Notes under the pieces: model-generated
Database searches by the model: none
What the model saw: the letters and a program-made list of their open reading frames with translations, nothing else
What the model was told of the DNA's origin: nothing
Program-made: the position numbers and the translations under genes
In this document: in pieces, positions 36,957 through 47,600 of the stretch
How positions within the stretch are numbered: the stretch's first letter is position 1
Layout: each line of letters opens with the position of its first letter
Assembly (NCBI RefSeq): GCF_036046055.1
Contig: NZ_CP107939.1
Span: forward strand, 3,224,001 to 3,288,000
From: Nocardia sp. NBC_00403
Lineage (GTDB): Bacteria > Actinomycetota > Actinomycetes > Mycobacteriales > Mycobacteriaceae
Direction: 5' to 3'
DNA length: 64,000 nucleotides

Positions 36957-38522
36957 TTACATCGGATACACCGGGTGCTTGCGCGGGTTGAACTCCGGCT
37001 TGACCGGCGGCTTTCCGCGCAACAGGTGCAGTGCGCGCCGGATCTCCAGACGGGTGTGCGCCGGTTCGATGACCGCGTCGATGTAGCCGCGTTCGGCGGC
37101 GATCCACGGGGTGGCGATCGTCTCGTTGTACTGGTTGATCATGAACTCGCGCGCCGCTGCCCTATGCTCCTCCGGCACCGCCGCCAATTGCCGCCTGCCG
37201 ATGAGGTCGACCGCGCTTTCGGCGCCGATCACCGCGATCCGGGCCGTCGGCCAGGCGAAACTGATATCGGCACCCACCTGACGGGCCGCCATCATGCCGT
37301 AGGCGCCACCGTAGGATTTGCGTACGACCAGGTTGATGATCGGGACCGTCGCCTCGATGATCGCGCGCGGGACCCGGCCGCCGCGGATGATCACACCATT
37401 GGCTTCCTGCTCGAGGCCCGGCAGCACGCCCGGGGTGTCGGCGACGAAGACCAGCGGGATATTGAACGCGTCGCAGAGCCGGATGAAGTAGGTCGACTTG
37501 TCCGAGCAGGCGGCGTCGATGGAACCACCCAACACCAACGGCTGGTTGGCGATCACACCGACCGGATATCCGTCGACCCGGGCAAACCCGGTGATCAGAT
37601 TCGGGGCGAACTCGGCGCGGATCTCGTGGAATTCACCGTCGTCGAAGATTCGTAGCAGGATCCCGTGCATGTCATAACCGGCGCGATCGGAATCCGGGAT
37701 GATCGAGTCGAGCTCCCGATCGGAAGCAGTGATCTCCGGCTCCAGACCAGGGTTCACGATCGGCGGCTGCTCGAGACAGCTCGTCGGCATGTAGCTCAGG
37801 TAGTTGCGGGCCCAGTCGTAGGCTTGCTGCTCGGTGTCGGCCACGTGATGCAGGGTGCCGCGTTTGGCCTGTACCTCGGCGCCACCGAGTTCCTCGGCGG
37901 TGATGTCCTCACCGTTGACGGCTTTGATCACCTCCGGCCCGGTGACGAACATGTAGGAATCCTTGGTGCCGATGAGCACGTCGGTGTTGATCGGCCCGTA
38001 CACCGAACCCGCGGCGCACTTGCCGAGAATGATCGACACCTGCGGCACATACCCGGACAGTTTCTCCAACACCCGGGAAATATCACCGAACGAAGCGATC
38101 GAACCCACCGCGTCCTGGATACGCGCACCGCCGGAATCATTGATCGTCACCACCGGGCACGCGGTGTCGAACGCGAGTTGCAGCGCGCGCATGAACTTGC
38201 GGGCGGAGGTGATACCGACCGACCCGCCGTACACGGTCTGATCGTGGGCGATCACGACCACTGGACGGCCCCCGATCAGCCCGCGACCGGTGACCAGCCC
38301 GTCACCGTAGAGAGCATCCGATTGGCCGGGCTGACGAGCGAACGCACCGGTCTCGATGAACGTCCCGCGGTCGAGCAGCATGTCCACACGCTGGCGAACG
38401 CTCGGAATGCCCTTCTTCTCCCGCTTGGCGGCACCGGCCTCACCTGCCGGTTCCGCGGCGATCGACAGGATCTTGACCAGTTCATCGATCTTCGCCTGGG
38501 TACCTGCCACGCTCGCTGCCAC
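36957..38522 (-). CDS. acyl-CoA carboxylase carboxyltransferase (beta) subunit, AccD/PccB family
   Basis: It transfers carboxyl groups from carboxybiotin to an acyl-CoA, making malonyl- or alkylmalonyl-CoA. The 521 residues are the full family length. The two crotonase-like halves show GGSVGITSARKFMRAL with NDSGGARIQDAV (N-half) and GGSIDAACSDKSTYFIRLCD with VADTPGVLPG (C-half), ending in KHPVYPM. At the position that sets acyl specificity in S. coelicolor PccB (Asp) and AccB (Ile), within RKSYGGAY-x, this protein has Gly (about residue 407). So the preferred acyl-CoA is unclear. The alpha (biotin) subunit is not nearby. It could feed the PKS but may be a housekeeping gene. The start GTG 38522 has GGAAGG almost adjacent; a GTG 5 codons downstream is the better spaced alternative. 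Confidence 0.93.
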   Translation of the reverse strand: MAASVAGTQAKIDELVKILSIAAEPAGEAGAAKREKKGIPSVRQRVDMLLDRGTFIETGAFARQPGQSDALYGDGLVTGRGLIGGRPVVVIAHDQTVYGGSVGITSARKFMRALQLAFDTACPVVTINDSGGARIQDAVGSIASFGDISRVLEKLSGYVPQVSIILGKCAAGSVYGPINTDVLIGTKDSYMFVTGPEVIKAVNGEDITAEELGGAEVQAKRGTLHHVADTEQQAYDWARNYLSYMPTSCLEQPPIVNPGLEPEITASDRELDSIIPDSDRAGYDMHGILLRIFDDGEFHEIRAEFAPNLITGFARVDGYPVGVIANQPLVLGGSIDAACSDKSTYFIRLCDAFNIPLVFVADTPGVLPGLEQEANGVIIRGGRVPRAIIEATVPIINLVVRKSYGGAYGMMAARQVGADISFAWPTARIAVIGAESAVDLIGRRQLAAVPEEHRAAAREFMINQYNETIATPWIAAERGYIDAVIEPAHTRLEIRRALHLLRGKPPVKPEFNPRKHPVYPM

Positions 38523-38929
38523 CTTCCAAACCGACTGTTGTGCCGTCGCGACGTTAAGCCCGTATCGACACGGAACGTGTCATTGAACCGGATATACGGG
38601 ATAAATCACAGTCGAGGTCGGGCGCACATCACATCTCACCCAACGAGTTCGAAGACAGTCAGGGGTATGCCTCTCGCTAACCATCTCGAGAGGGTCGCCC
38701 GAGTGGCGGCAGGATGCCACCCCTCAGGCCAACCTCCTATTGCAGGCTGCCAGCCCGTGCTGCACACATGAGCCGGTCGGCCAGCGGATATCGGCCGTGC
38801 GGTGCGGACGATGCGGTCTACGAACATCGTGCACCTGGTAGCCCAGGTCGTGTTGCATGAGGTAGCGCGGTTGCTCGTCCAGGCCAACGACCAAGATGGC
38901 GCGGTCGGGAATACCTCTTCAGGTTGTGA
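38523..38929. other. 407-bp gap, possible fragment only
   Basis: On the minus strand right after the CYTH frame a stretch reads AILVVGLDEQPRYLMQHDLG (about 38810-38915) without a usable start or any known relative. It may be a gene remnant. Nothing else is seen. Confidence 0.35.
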
Positions 38930-40430
38930 TCAGTGTGCGGCGGCCATGACCAGATCGCGGTAGGGCAGGCCGACGACGGGGTGATCAGCTATGCCGAGTT
39001 CGGTTTCGACCTCTTCGAGGTGGATGGTGGCGGCGTCCCGTATCGGCGGTGGTCACCTCGGTTTCGACGAAAGTTCCGGCATGCGTGACGGCGTCGATGG
39101 CGACGATGATGTCGTCGTGTTCGGGGTGCTGGTAGGTGGTGCGTGCTTTCTCGACACGGACGAGTTCGACCATGCCGATTGCGGCCAGCAACTGGTTGGC
39201 GACTGCGGCTTGGTCAGGGCCGCTGAGGGTGACGTTGGTTTCGCGTTTGGCGATCACGTCGGCGTCGCTGTGTGTGGCGGCATTGGACGGGGGCTTATAA
39301 GTCATTTCGGCGAACCTGTCGCGCTTCCGAATGCGAAGGCATTCAACGGTTTTCATGTAGTCGACATCGGGGCGGCTGTAGTAGGTGTCGACCTCGGTGA
39401 GGTGTCCGGCCTCGCGGTAGCCACGTTCCGCGAGCCGCTGGCGGAGGGAACTGTCGTCGGGGAGTTCGCGTTTACGCTCGACCTCGATCAAGTGCATGGG
39501 GTGGATCATCCTCTCGTGTGGATGGCGGTGTGGACGCGGGCGAGGCTGGGTGGAGCAATGTCGGCGGATCGTTCCGAGTGCCTGCTGTAATGCCTCGGAG
39601 TCGGTGACGGGGATGTTCTGGAACAACACCAGCTGTTTGGCGTCGCTCAGTGCGTTGGCGAGGTTCTTGCCGAGGAACCGGTTGTAGTAGTGGCGTTCTC
39701 GCACGAAGACACCGGTGGGTTGCACCGGCATGAGGACTGACGGTGTACCCGCCTCGGTTTCCACGGAGTGGACGGCGAAGGCCGTTAATAGCTCGTCGAC
39801 GGTGAGGTAGGGGTAGGTCTCCTGGCCTTCGCGCTCGAGCCAGCTGCCCCGGATCTGTCCGCAGTCGTTGTTGCCGTGTTCGACGACTGTGAGGAACAGG
39901 TTCAGTGCGACGTCGGTGACGGGGGCGAAGATGTCGCCGTCGATCACGTGATGGTCGCCGTAGGATTCGCTGACGGCCTGAATGTTGGTGCGGTCGTTGG
40001 CCGACATCCACGCGCTATCGGTGAAGGCGAAGTGCACGCGCTTGTGACCGGTGCGGAAATCGATCCAGTCTCCCGAGAGTTGACCGTCGAGTATGGGCGT
40101 GAATCCCAATATGCCTGAGCGCCATACGTGATGGCGCAGGGTGATGTAGTGACGTTGCGCCTCGCGGAACAGGACGATCGGGGCGTGGATGACGGCGCAG
40201 ACACGAGGGTCTAGTTCCGGGGCGGCGACGATGCGGGAGTTCTGGCGGACGATTATCTCGTCGTGGTGGTGGTAGGACTGGGTGCCGTGGTGCAGGTAGT
40301 ACGGCAGGGACAGGCGCAGGAACTGCAACCATGATGGGGCGCTGTAGGACTGGACGGCAGGCTCGTGCAGTGATGGTGCGTCCACGGCATACACGTCGCG
40401 GTAGACGAAGAACCCGTAGGGTTTCAGCAC
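38930..40430 (-). CDS. unknown domain fused to CYTH domain, C-terminus frameshifted
   Basis: Residues 1-300 form an unrecognised mixed domain (GFFVYRDVYAVD, HHVWRSGILGFTPILDG). From about residue 313 a CYTH domain follows: IEVERKRELPDD (the ExExK triphosphate site), CLRIRKRD, and VAIDAVTHAGTFVETEV. CYTH enzymes hydrolyse triphosphates or make cAMP. The main frame runs into basic nonsense and stops at 38985. A shift near 39040 restores IHLEEVETELGIADHP and LPYRDLVMAAAH to a stop at 38930, the expected end. The frame has no upstream start better than GTG 40430, so the N-terminus may also be incomplete. ATG 39497, after GAGAGGATG, could start CYTH alone as a separate gene. Confidence 0.65.
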
Positions 40431-41311
40431 CGTTGGGAAGGTCCGAGCTGGCTGGATGGCGTTCTATGATGACGAGCATTCAAGACCGGGCGTTGCTGCA
40501 GTTACCGGTCCCACGCCGTTTGCAACGCCCCATCGAAAACCGTGTCTTGTCTGCCAATCGGGGCAATTCGTCGATCATGACAATGGTCGGCGTCTCACTG
40601 AGTGTGGTGGCCGGCAGCCGGAAGGCATCGGGCCAGCCGCCGATTGTCTCGGGGAGGGTCTCGGGGTTCGCTGCGATCCCCGATCCTTTTAATCCTTTTT
40701 AATCCTTTCAATTCCCGAGAGAAACGTCGCAAGCGATTCGGATAGCGGCATACCCTTCGTGGTGGTGAAGCAAACATTCGGCACGACACGGGAGCTGTGA
40801 GGAACAAGGTGTCGAGTGCGGGGCAGTCGAAGTCTTCGCCGGTGAACGAGGCCCGTGCCCGCTGGCAATAGAGGCGACTGGTCCGCGTGCGAGTCGCAAC
40901 CTTTCCGAGAGTGCTTGGCGGTCGCGGATTTTCAAGTCGGACACGACGTCCGGCGCCGGCAACTGCCGACCTCCTCGAAATCGTGCCGCGGCCGGCGTGA
41001 ACGTCTCGCGGCGGCGATCGATCACCGAGAAACATCGGGATGTCGAGCACAGCGACCGCGGCAGCGGCGCCGACGATCCATCGGATCCCCACGGCGAGCG
41101 CACCTGGTGCCCACTGGTGATCGCCTGCGTCTCGTCTTCAGCCGTGGGGATATATCGGTCGGTTGACAACGTCAAGATCGTACAAATACTGTCCAGTAAC
41201 CATGACTCCTGTCCTGCCGTTCGAACACCCGAGAGGGATCATTGTGTCAATCCATATCGCCTTAACGTAGGTGCTGTGTACGCACCTCGTTCGGGCGCTC
41301 TTGTGCGCGCC
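40431..41311. other. 881-bp gap with at most gene fragments
   Basis: Apart from the helicase relic at 40785-40872 I find no reliable coding frame. An AAT/TTT-rich patch occurs at 40684-40712 (two copies of ctttttaatcc-like sequence). No RNA gene is evident. Confidence 0.5.
40785..40872 (-). pseudogene. DEAD/type III-type helicase motif fragment
   Basis: The minus strand reads ASFTGEDFDCPALDTLFL followed by TAPVS. This closely resembles the conserved G-x-G/D-FDCPALDTLFL-x-x-P-x-S segment in the second RecA domain of restriction-type helicases. The flanking frames do not continue the fold, so only one motif block remains. Confidence 0.5.
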
Positions 41312-41551
41312 TCAATCTTCTGGCATGCCCCGTAGCGCTTCAGTTTTCAGCGTCGCTCGCTGATCAATTGCGCTACTGAGCCCGGCGGCATAGCTGGGTA
41401 GTCCGGGCCTGGCCTGCACAATCTCCTCGGTGCCCCAGGCCGCCTGCGGAAGACGCTCCGCATCCTTCAGGGTTCTTCGCTGAGCCTCGACCGCGTCGAA
41501 ATCCGATATGTCGAAGTAGGAATTGTCCGATTCGACCTGCTTATGAACTTG
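41312..41551 (-). pseudogene. orphan C-terminal coding fragment upstream of PKS1
   Basis: An 80-codon minus-strand frame without an ATG reads ESDNSYFDISDFDAVEAQRR, then LPQAAWGTEEIVQARPGLPS, and ends at TGA 41312. Composition and codon use are those of a real protein. I do not recognise the family. It looks like the 3' end of a lost gene that pointed away from the PKS. Confidence 0.45.
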
Positions 41552-41620
41552 TTAGTTAGACCTACGAATTAACACACTCGTCAGACGCTTACGGGGGGTC
41601 ACAGCGTGCATTGAGGAAGG
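41536..41620 (+). promoter_or_regulatory. AT-rich leader and ribosome binding site of PKS1
   Basis: The 40 bp from 41536 (ttatgaacttgttagttaga and onward) are markedly AT-rich for this genome and are the only promoter-like stretch before the PKS genes. No clear -35/-10 pair can be assigned. GAGGAAGG at 41613-41620 stands 10 nt before the GTG at 41631 and supports that start. Confidence 0.45.
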
Positions 41621-41630
41621 ATGTTCAGAG

Positions 41631-44600
41631 GTGACCGGATCGGCGTTTGACGTCGCTATTGTCGGCATGTCCTGCAGAATGCCCGGCGCGGCCGATCTCG
41701 ACAGCTTCTGGCAGCTGCTCAGAGAGGGCCGCGCCGCGATCGGTACGGCTCCCCCGGGGCGGGAGAGCATCACCGAGCGGGCCGGATTCGTCGACACCGT
41801 AGGGGAGTTCGACGCGGACTTCTTCGGGGTCTCGCCCAATGAGGCGCGCGCAATCGATCCGCAGCAGCTGCTGGCATTGGAATTGAGCTGGGAGGCGCTC
41901 GAGGACGCGGGCCTGGCCGCCACGGCACGCGATGCCCGGCAGTGCGGTGTGTTCCTCGGCTGCACCGGAAGCGATTTCGCCGAAATCCTGGCTTCCCAGG
42001 GCGGCCCCGGCGTCAGCCGCCACTCGCTGTGGGGTGTCGGACGCGGCATCATCGCCAACCGCGTCTCGAACTACTTCGGTTTCAGCGGCCCGAGCATCCT
42101 GGTCGACAGCGCCCAGGCATCCTCACTGGTCGCGGTGCATCTGGCCTGTGAGAGCCTGCGCAGCGGCGAGAGCGACGTGGCACTGGCCGGCGGTCTGAAC
42201 TTGATTCTGTCGCCGACGAGCGGTGAGCGAATCGAGCAGTTCGGCGCGCAGTCGGCGCTCGGCGGATGCTACACCTTCGATGCGCGGGCCGACGGGTTCG
42301 TGCGCGGCGAGGGTGGCGGCGTGGTGGTGCTGAAACCACTGGCGCAGGCGGTCGCCGATGGCGACCGGATCCATGCCGTGATCCGAGGCAGTGCGGTCAA
42401 CACCGGCAACGAACGCCGCGTGCTGACCGCCCCGAGCCGGGATGCGCAGGCGGCGGCCATCCGCTCCGCGCTGACCGCGGCAGGCGTCGAAGCGCCGTCG
42501 GTGCAGTACGTCGAATTGCACGGCACCGGAACACCCGCCGGCGATCCGGTGGAGGCCGCCGCGCTCGGCGAAACCTACGGCGTGCGCCGGGTGCAGGATG
42601 CGCCGCTGGCCGTCGGATCGGTCAAGACGAATATCGGGCATCTGGAAGGTGCTTCCGGTATCGCGGGCCTCATCAAGACCGTGCTCTCGCTGACTCACCG
42701 AGAACTGGTGGCCAGCCTGAACTTCGAAACGCCGAATCCGCTAATTCCGCTCGCAGACTTGGGTTTACGAGTGGTGACGGGCACCGAAAATTGGCCCGTG
42801 GCCACCGTACGCAGGGCAGGTGTGTCCTCGTTCGGCATGGGAGGCTCCAATGCCCACGTGATCGTGGAGGAGGCGCCTGCCGTCGGGTCCGCCGCGTCCA
42901 CGGTAGACGGCGCGGCCGGTGCGGTGCCGTGGGTGGTATCGGCCCGCAGCGAGGAAGGTGTGCGGGCGCAAGCAGCCAGACTGCGGGAGTGGCTGCTGCG
43001 CCATTCGGAGTCGGATGTGGCCGATGTGGCCTACTCGCTGCTGGCCACCCGAGCCCAGATGGAGTGGCGCGGCAGCGTCGTCGGGCAGGATCGAGAGGAG
43101 CTGCTGGCCGGTTTGGCGGCCCTGGCCGACCCGACCGCGCCCGCCGTGGCGATCGAGCCGACAACCGAGCGGGCCGAGCAGCGGCGGGTCGCGTTCGTGT
43201 TCCCGGGGCAGGGCAGCCAATGGGAGGGCATGGCGCTGGGCCTGCTGGATTCGGGTGGGGCGTTCGCGGAGTCGATCGCGGAATGTGAAGCGGCGCTTGC
43301 GCCGTACGTGGACTGGTCGCTGACGGCGGTGCTGCGTCGCGAAGCAGACGCGCCCCCGCTCGATCGTGTGGACGTGGTGCAGCCGGTGTTGTTCGCAATC
43401 ATGGTGTCACTGGCTCGGTTGTGGCGTGCGCACGGGGTGGAACCGAGTGTTGTTATCGGTCATTCCCAGGGCGAGGTTGCCGCGGCAGTGACCATCGGAG
43501 CGCTGTCGGTGCAGGACGGCGCGCGCATTATTGCGCTGCGTTCCCGGGCCGGGGCGCAGGTGCTCGCCGACAAGGGCGGTATGGCCGCGGTCGGGTTGTC
43601 GGCCGATGCTGCGCGGAAGCGGTTGGCGCCGTTCGGTGATCGGTTGTCGCTGGCCGCGATCAACGGCCCGGTGCAGACAGTGGTATCCGGCGAGGGTGCA
43701 GCGCTGGAGGAGTTCGTGGCCGGCTGTGCCGCGGCTGGGGTGTGGGCGCGCCTGGTCCCTGCCACCTGGCCGGGACATTCGAAAGTGACTGAACTGGTGC
43801 GTGATCGGCTGCTGACCGAGCTGGCTCCGGTGCAGCCGCGCTCTGCGCCGATTCCGTTCTTTTCCACCGTGAACGCTGACTTTGTCGATACAGCGACTCT
43901 GGACGCACAGTACTGGTATCGGTCCCTGCGCGAGCCCGTGCGCTTCGCCGATGCGATTACGGCGCTGATCGGGGAAGGTACTACCGGATTCATCGAGGTA
44001 AGTCCGCATCCGGTGGTCGCAATGAGCATCGGCGCGATCGCCGAGGCCGTCGGTGCGGCCGAGGACGTAGCCGTTGTCGGGTCGCTTCGGCGTGGTCAAG
44101 GCGGCCCGGAACGGATACTGGCATCGCTGGCACAGGCCCACTGCGCCGGTGTGCAGGTGGATCCACGCGCGCTGGTCTCCGGTGGGGCCCGGGTCGACCT
44201 GCCGCCATATGCGTTCCAGCGCAGTAGCTTCTGGGCCGGTGCGCCGGTCACTGTCACGCGTGTCACCGATGTCGTTGCGGCAACCGGTGATCACATCTCC
44301 GAGGGCCACGTTTCCGATGGCGGTGCACAGGCCGGAGCGCGTGACGACAGCCCGCTGGCGCGCACGCTGCTGGCCACCCCCGAATATCAGCGCGACACAG
44401 TGGTTCTCGACATTGTTCGTGCGCATGCCGCTGCCGTACTGGGCCACGAGTCGGCCCGATCGATTCACCCCGACCTGCCGTTCACCGAGTTCGGCTTCGA
44501 CTCCGTCAGCGGGGTGGAGCTGCAGAACCGACTGATACGGGCCACCGGTGTGCCGCTGCCGAAGACGCTCATCTTCGACCATCCGACCGCGGGTGCGATC

Positions 44601-47600
44601 GCGGCGCTGCTACTGGCGCAGGTCACGGGCACCGACGGCGGGCAGCGGCGGGTATCGCGGCGCGCTGAGCCAACCCGCCCCACCGGCTCCGCCGGCCGAC
44701 CGTCCCCGATATCGGACGAACCGATCGCGATCGTGGGCATGGGTGCCCGATTCCCGGGCGGCGTGCGATCCGCCGAGGACCTGTGGGATCTGGTGGCCGC
44801 GGGCCGGGACGCGATCGGCGAATTCCCTGCCGACCGCGGCTGGGACCTGGACCGGCTGTTCGATCCGGACCCCGACAAACCGGGAAAGGTATACACGCGC
44901 CACGGCGGATTCCTCAGCAGTGCAGGCGATTTCGATCCTGGCTTCTTCGGTATCAGCCCCCGTGAAGCGTTGGCGATGGATCCGCAGCAGCGGCTGCTGC
45001 TCGAAACAGCATGGGAAGCCCTGGAGGACGCGGGTATCGACCCGATATCGTTGCGGGGCAGTGATACCGGTGTCTTCGCGGGCGCCTGCTCGTCGGGTTA
45101 CTCGCGGCGGGTGACCGGTGACCTGGAGGGTTTCCGGCTGACCGGCACGTCGCACAGCGTCATCTCGGGTCGCGTCGCGTACGCGTTCGGCCTGGAAGGT
45201 CCGGCGGTGACGGTGGATACGGCGTGCTCGTCATCGCTGGTGGCGTTGCATCTGGCATGCCAGGCACTGCGCCAGGGCGACAGCTCGCTGGTGCTCGCCG
45301 GCGGTGTGACCGTCGCGGCCAGTCCGACTCTGTATGTGGACTTCGCCCGCCAGCGCGGCCTGTCACCGGACGGTCGCTGTAAGGCGTTCTCGGCTGCCGC
45401 CGACGGTGTGGCGTGGTCAGAGGGCTCGGGTGTGCTTGTGCTCGAACGGCTTTCGGATGCGCAGCGGCTCGGCCACAACATCCTGGCCGTTGTTCGCGGT
45501 AGTGCGGTGAATCAAGACGGCGCGAGCAACGGCCTGACCGCGCCGAACGGTCCGTCGCAGGAGCGGGTCATCGCGCAGGCCCTCGCCAATGCGGGGATCT
45601 CGGCGGTCGACGTGGACGCGGTGGAGGCGCACGGAACCGGCACGAGTCTGGGCGATCCGATCGAAGCGCAAGCTTTGATCGCCGCCTACGGACAGGATCG
45701 CGGCGATCGGGAACCGTTGCGGATCGGGTCCTTGAAATCGAATATCGGCCACGCGGTCGCCGCGGCTGGTGTGGCCGGTGTGATCAAGATGGTGCAGGCG
45801 ATGCGGCACGAGCGGCTGCCGCGGACGATGCACGCCGAAACGCCTACGCCGCACGTGGATTGGGCGGCGGGCGCGGTGCGTCTGCTGACCGAGGCCGAAC
45901 CGTGGACCGCGGGCGATCGAGTGCGCCGGGCGGGTGTGTCCTCGTTCGGGATCAGCGGCACCAACGCACATGTGATCCTCGAACAAGCGCCGGCCGCACC
46001 GGTAGCGGCTGCTGAGGGCGACATCGAAGACGATGCGGATCGACAGTCGAATATGTCGGTCACTCCGCTGCTGGTGTCGGGCAAGGGCGAGGCAGGTCTG
46101 CGCGCGCAGGCCGCCCGGCTGCGTACCTGGTTGTCGGAGCGACCGGAGATCGACGTCGCGGATGCGGCCTATTCGCTTGCGACGTCGCGGGCGCAGCTGG
46201 ATGCGCGCAGTGTGATCCTCGGTCGCGATCGGGACGAATTGCTCGAGCGGCTTGCGAATCTCGCGGAATCGGGCACTGGCGCCGGTGTCATCACGGGTGC
46301 CACCGGTTCGGGGACGACGGCATTCTTGTTCACCGGTCAGGGTGCGCAGCGGTTCGGTATGGGCGCCGGCTTGTACGAGGCGTTCCCGGTATTCGCGGAC
46401 GTGTTGGACTCGGTGTGCGCCCAGTTCGATCCGGTGCTGGAGTGCTCGCTCGAAGACATCATGTTCGGCGGTACCGGTGCCACGGTCCTGGATCGGACCG
46501 AGTTCACCCAGCCCGCGCTGTTCGCCTTCGAGGTGGCGCTGTATCGCTTGCTGGAATCCTTCGGCGTCACCCCGGACGTGTTGATCGGCCATTCGATCGG
46601 AGAAGTCGCGGCCGCATATCTCGCGGGCCTGTGGTCGCTCGAGGATGCGTGCCGGTTGGTGGCGGCGCGCGGCCGTCTCATGGGTGCATTGCCCGAGGGC
46701 GGTGCCATGCTGGCCATCGGGGCGTCCGAAACCGACGTGCACGAGGTCGTCGCGCGATATCCCGACCGAGTGTCCATCGCCGCGGTGAACGCGCCTGAGG
46801 CCCTGGTGATTTCGGGTGACGAGGACGCGGTCGCCGAGATCGAGGCGCTGTTCGTCGAGCGCGGCCGGAAGACGTCTCGGCTGCGCGTCGGTCACGCCTT
46901 CCACTCGCATCGGATGGAGCCGATGCTGGCCGAATTCGAGTCTGTCGCAAAGGACTTGACGTACAACCGACTACGCCTACCGGTGGTGTCGAACGTGTCC
47001 GGTCAGCTGGCTGGGGACGAGGTTATGGAACCCGCCTACTGGGTTCGGCAAGTGCGGGCCGCGGTGCGTTTCGCGCCGGGTATCGAGACATTGATCTCCA
47101 CGGGAGTGCGCCGATTCCTGGAAATCGGGCCCGACGCGGTACTGGCGGCGATGACCCGGCAGACCCTTCCGGAGGGTGTGGAGTCGGTGGTGGCCGCGGC
47201 CGCGCGCCGGGATCACGATGAGCCCCGACAATTCCTGACGATGTTGGCGCACGCTCACACGTCCGGTGTGCGCGTGGATTGGACGCCACTGTTCCGTCGC
47301 CGGGCGGTACGACGAGTTCCCCTGCCCACGTACGCCTTCCAACACCAGCGATTCTGGTTGCCGCCGCGTCCCGAAGCCACCGGCGACGCCCTCGGCCACC
47401 CGTTGCTCACCAGTGTGGTGCCGGTGGCCGGTAAGGACGAGTTCGTTTTCACCGGCCGGTTCTCGCTGCCGACCGACCCGTGGGTCGCCGACCATATGAC
47501 CTACGGCACGGTGGTGCTGCCGAGCGCGACCCTCGTCGAGTTCCTGCTCGTCGCGGGCAGCAGAATCGATTGCGGCGTCGTCGAGGAGCTGACCCTGGAG

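Noticed and set aside
36666..37655. Plus-strand frame beginning ESVWLAEKR
   Set aside because: The first 80 codons look weakly protein-like but most of the frame is antisense to the carboxylase gene; there is no ribosome binding site or homology to support it.
37665..38771. 368-aa plus-strand open frame
   Set aside because: It is antisense to the well-supported carboxyltransferase gene and has the His/Asp-rich composition typical of shadow frames.
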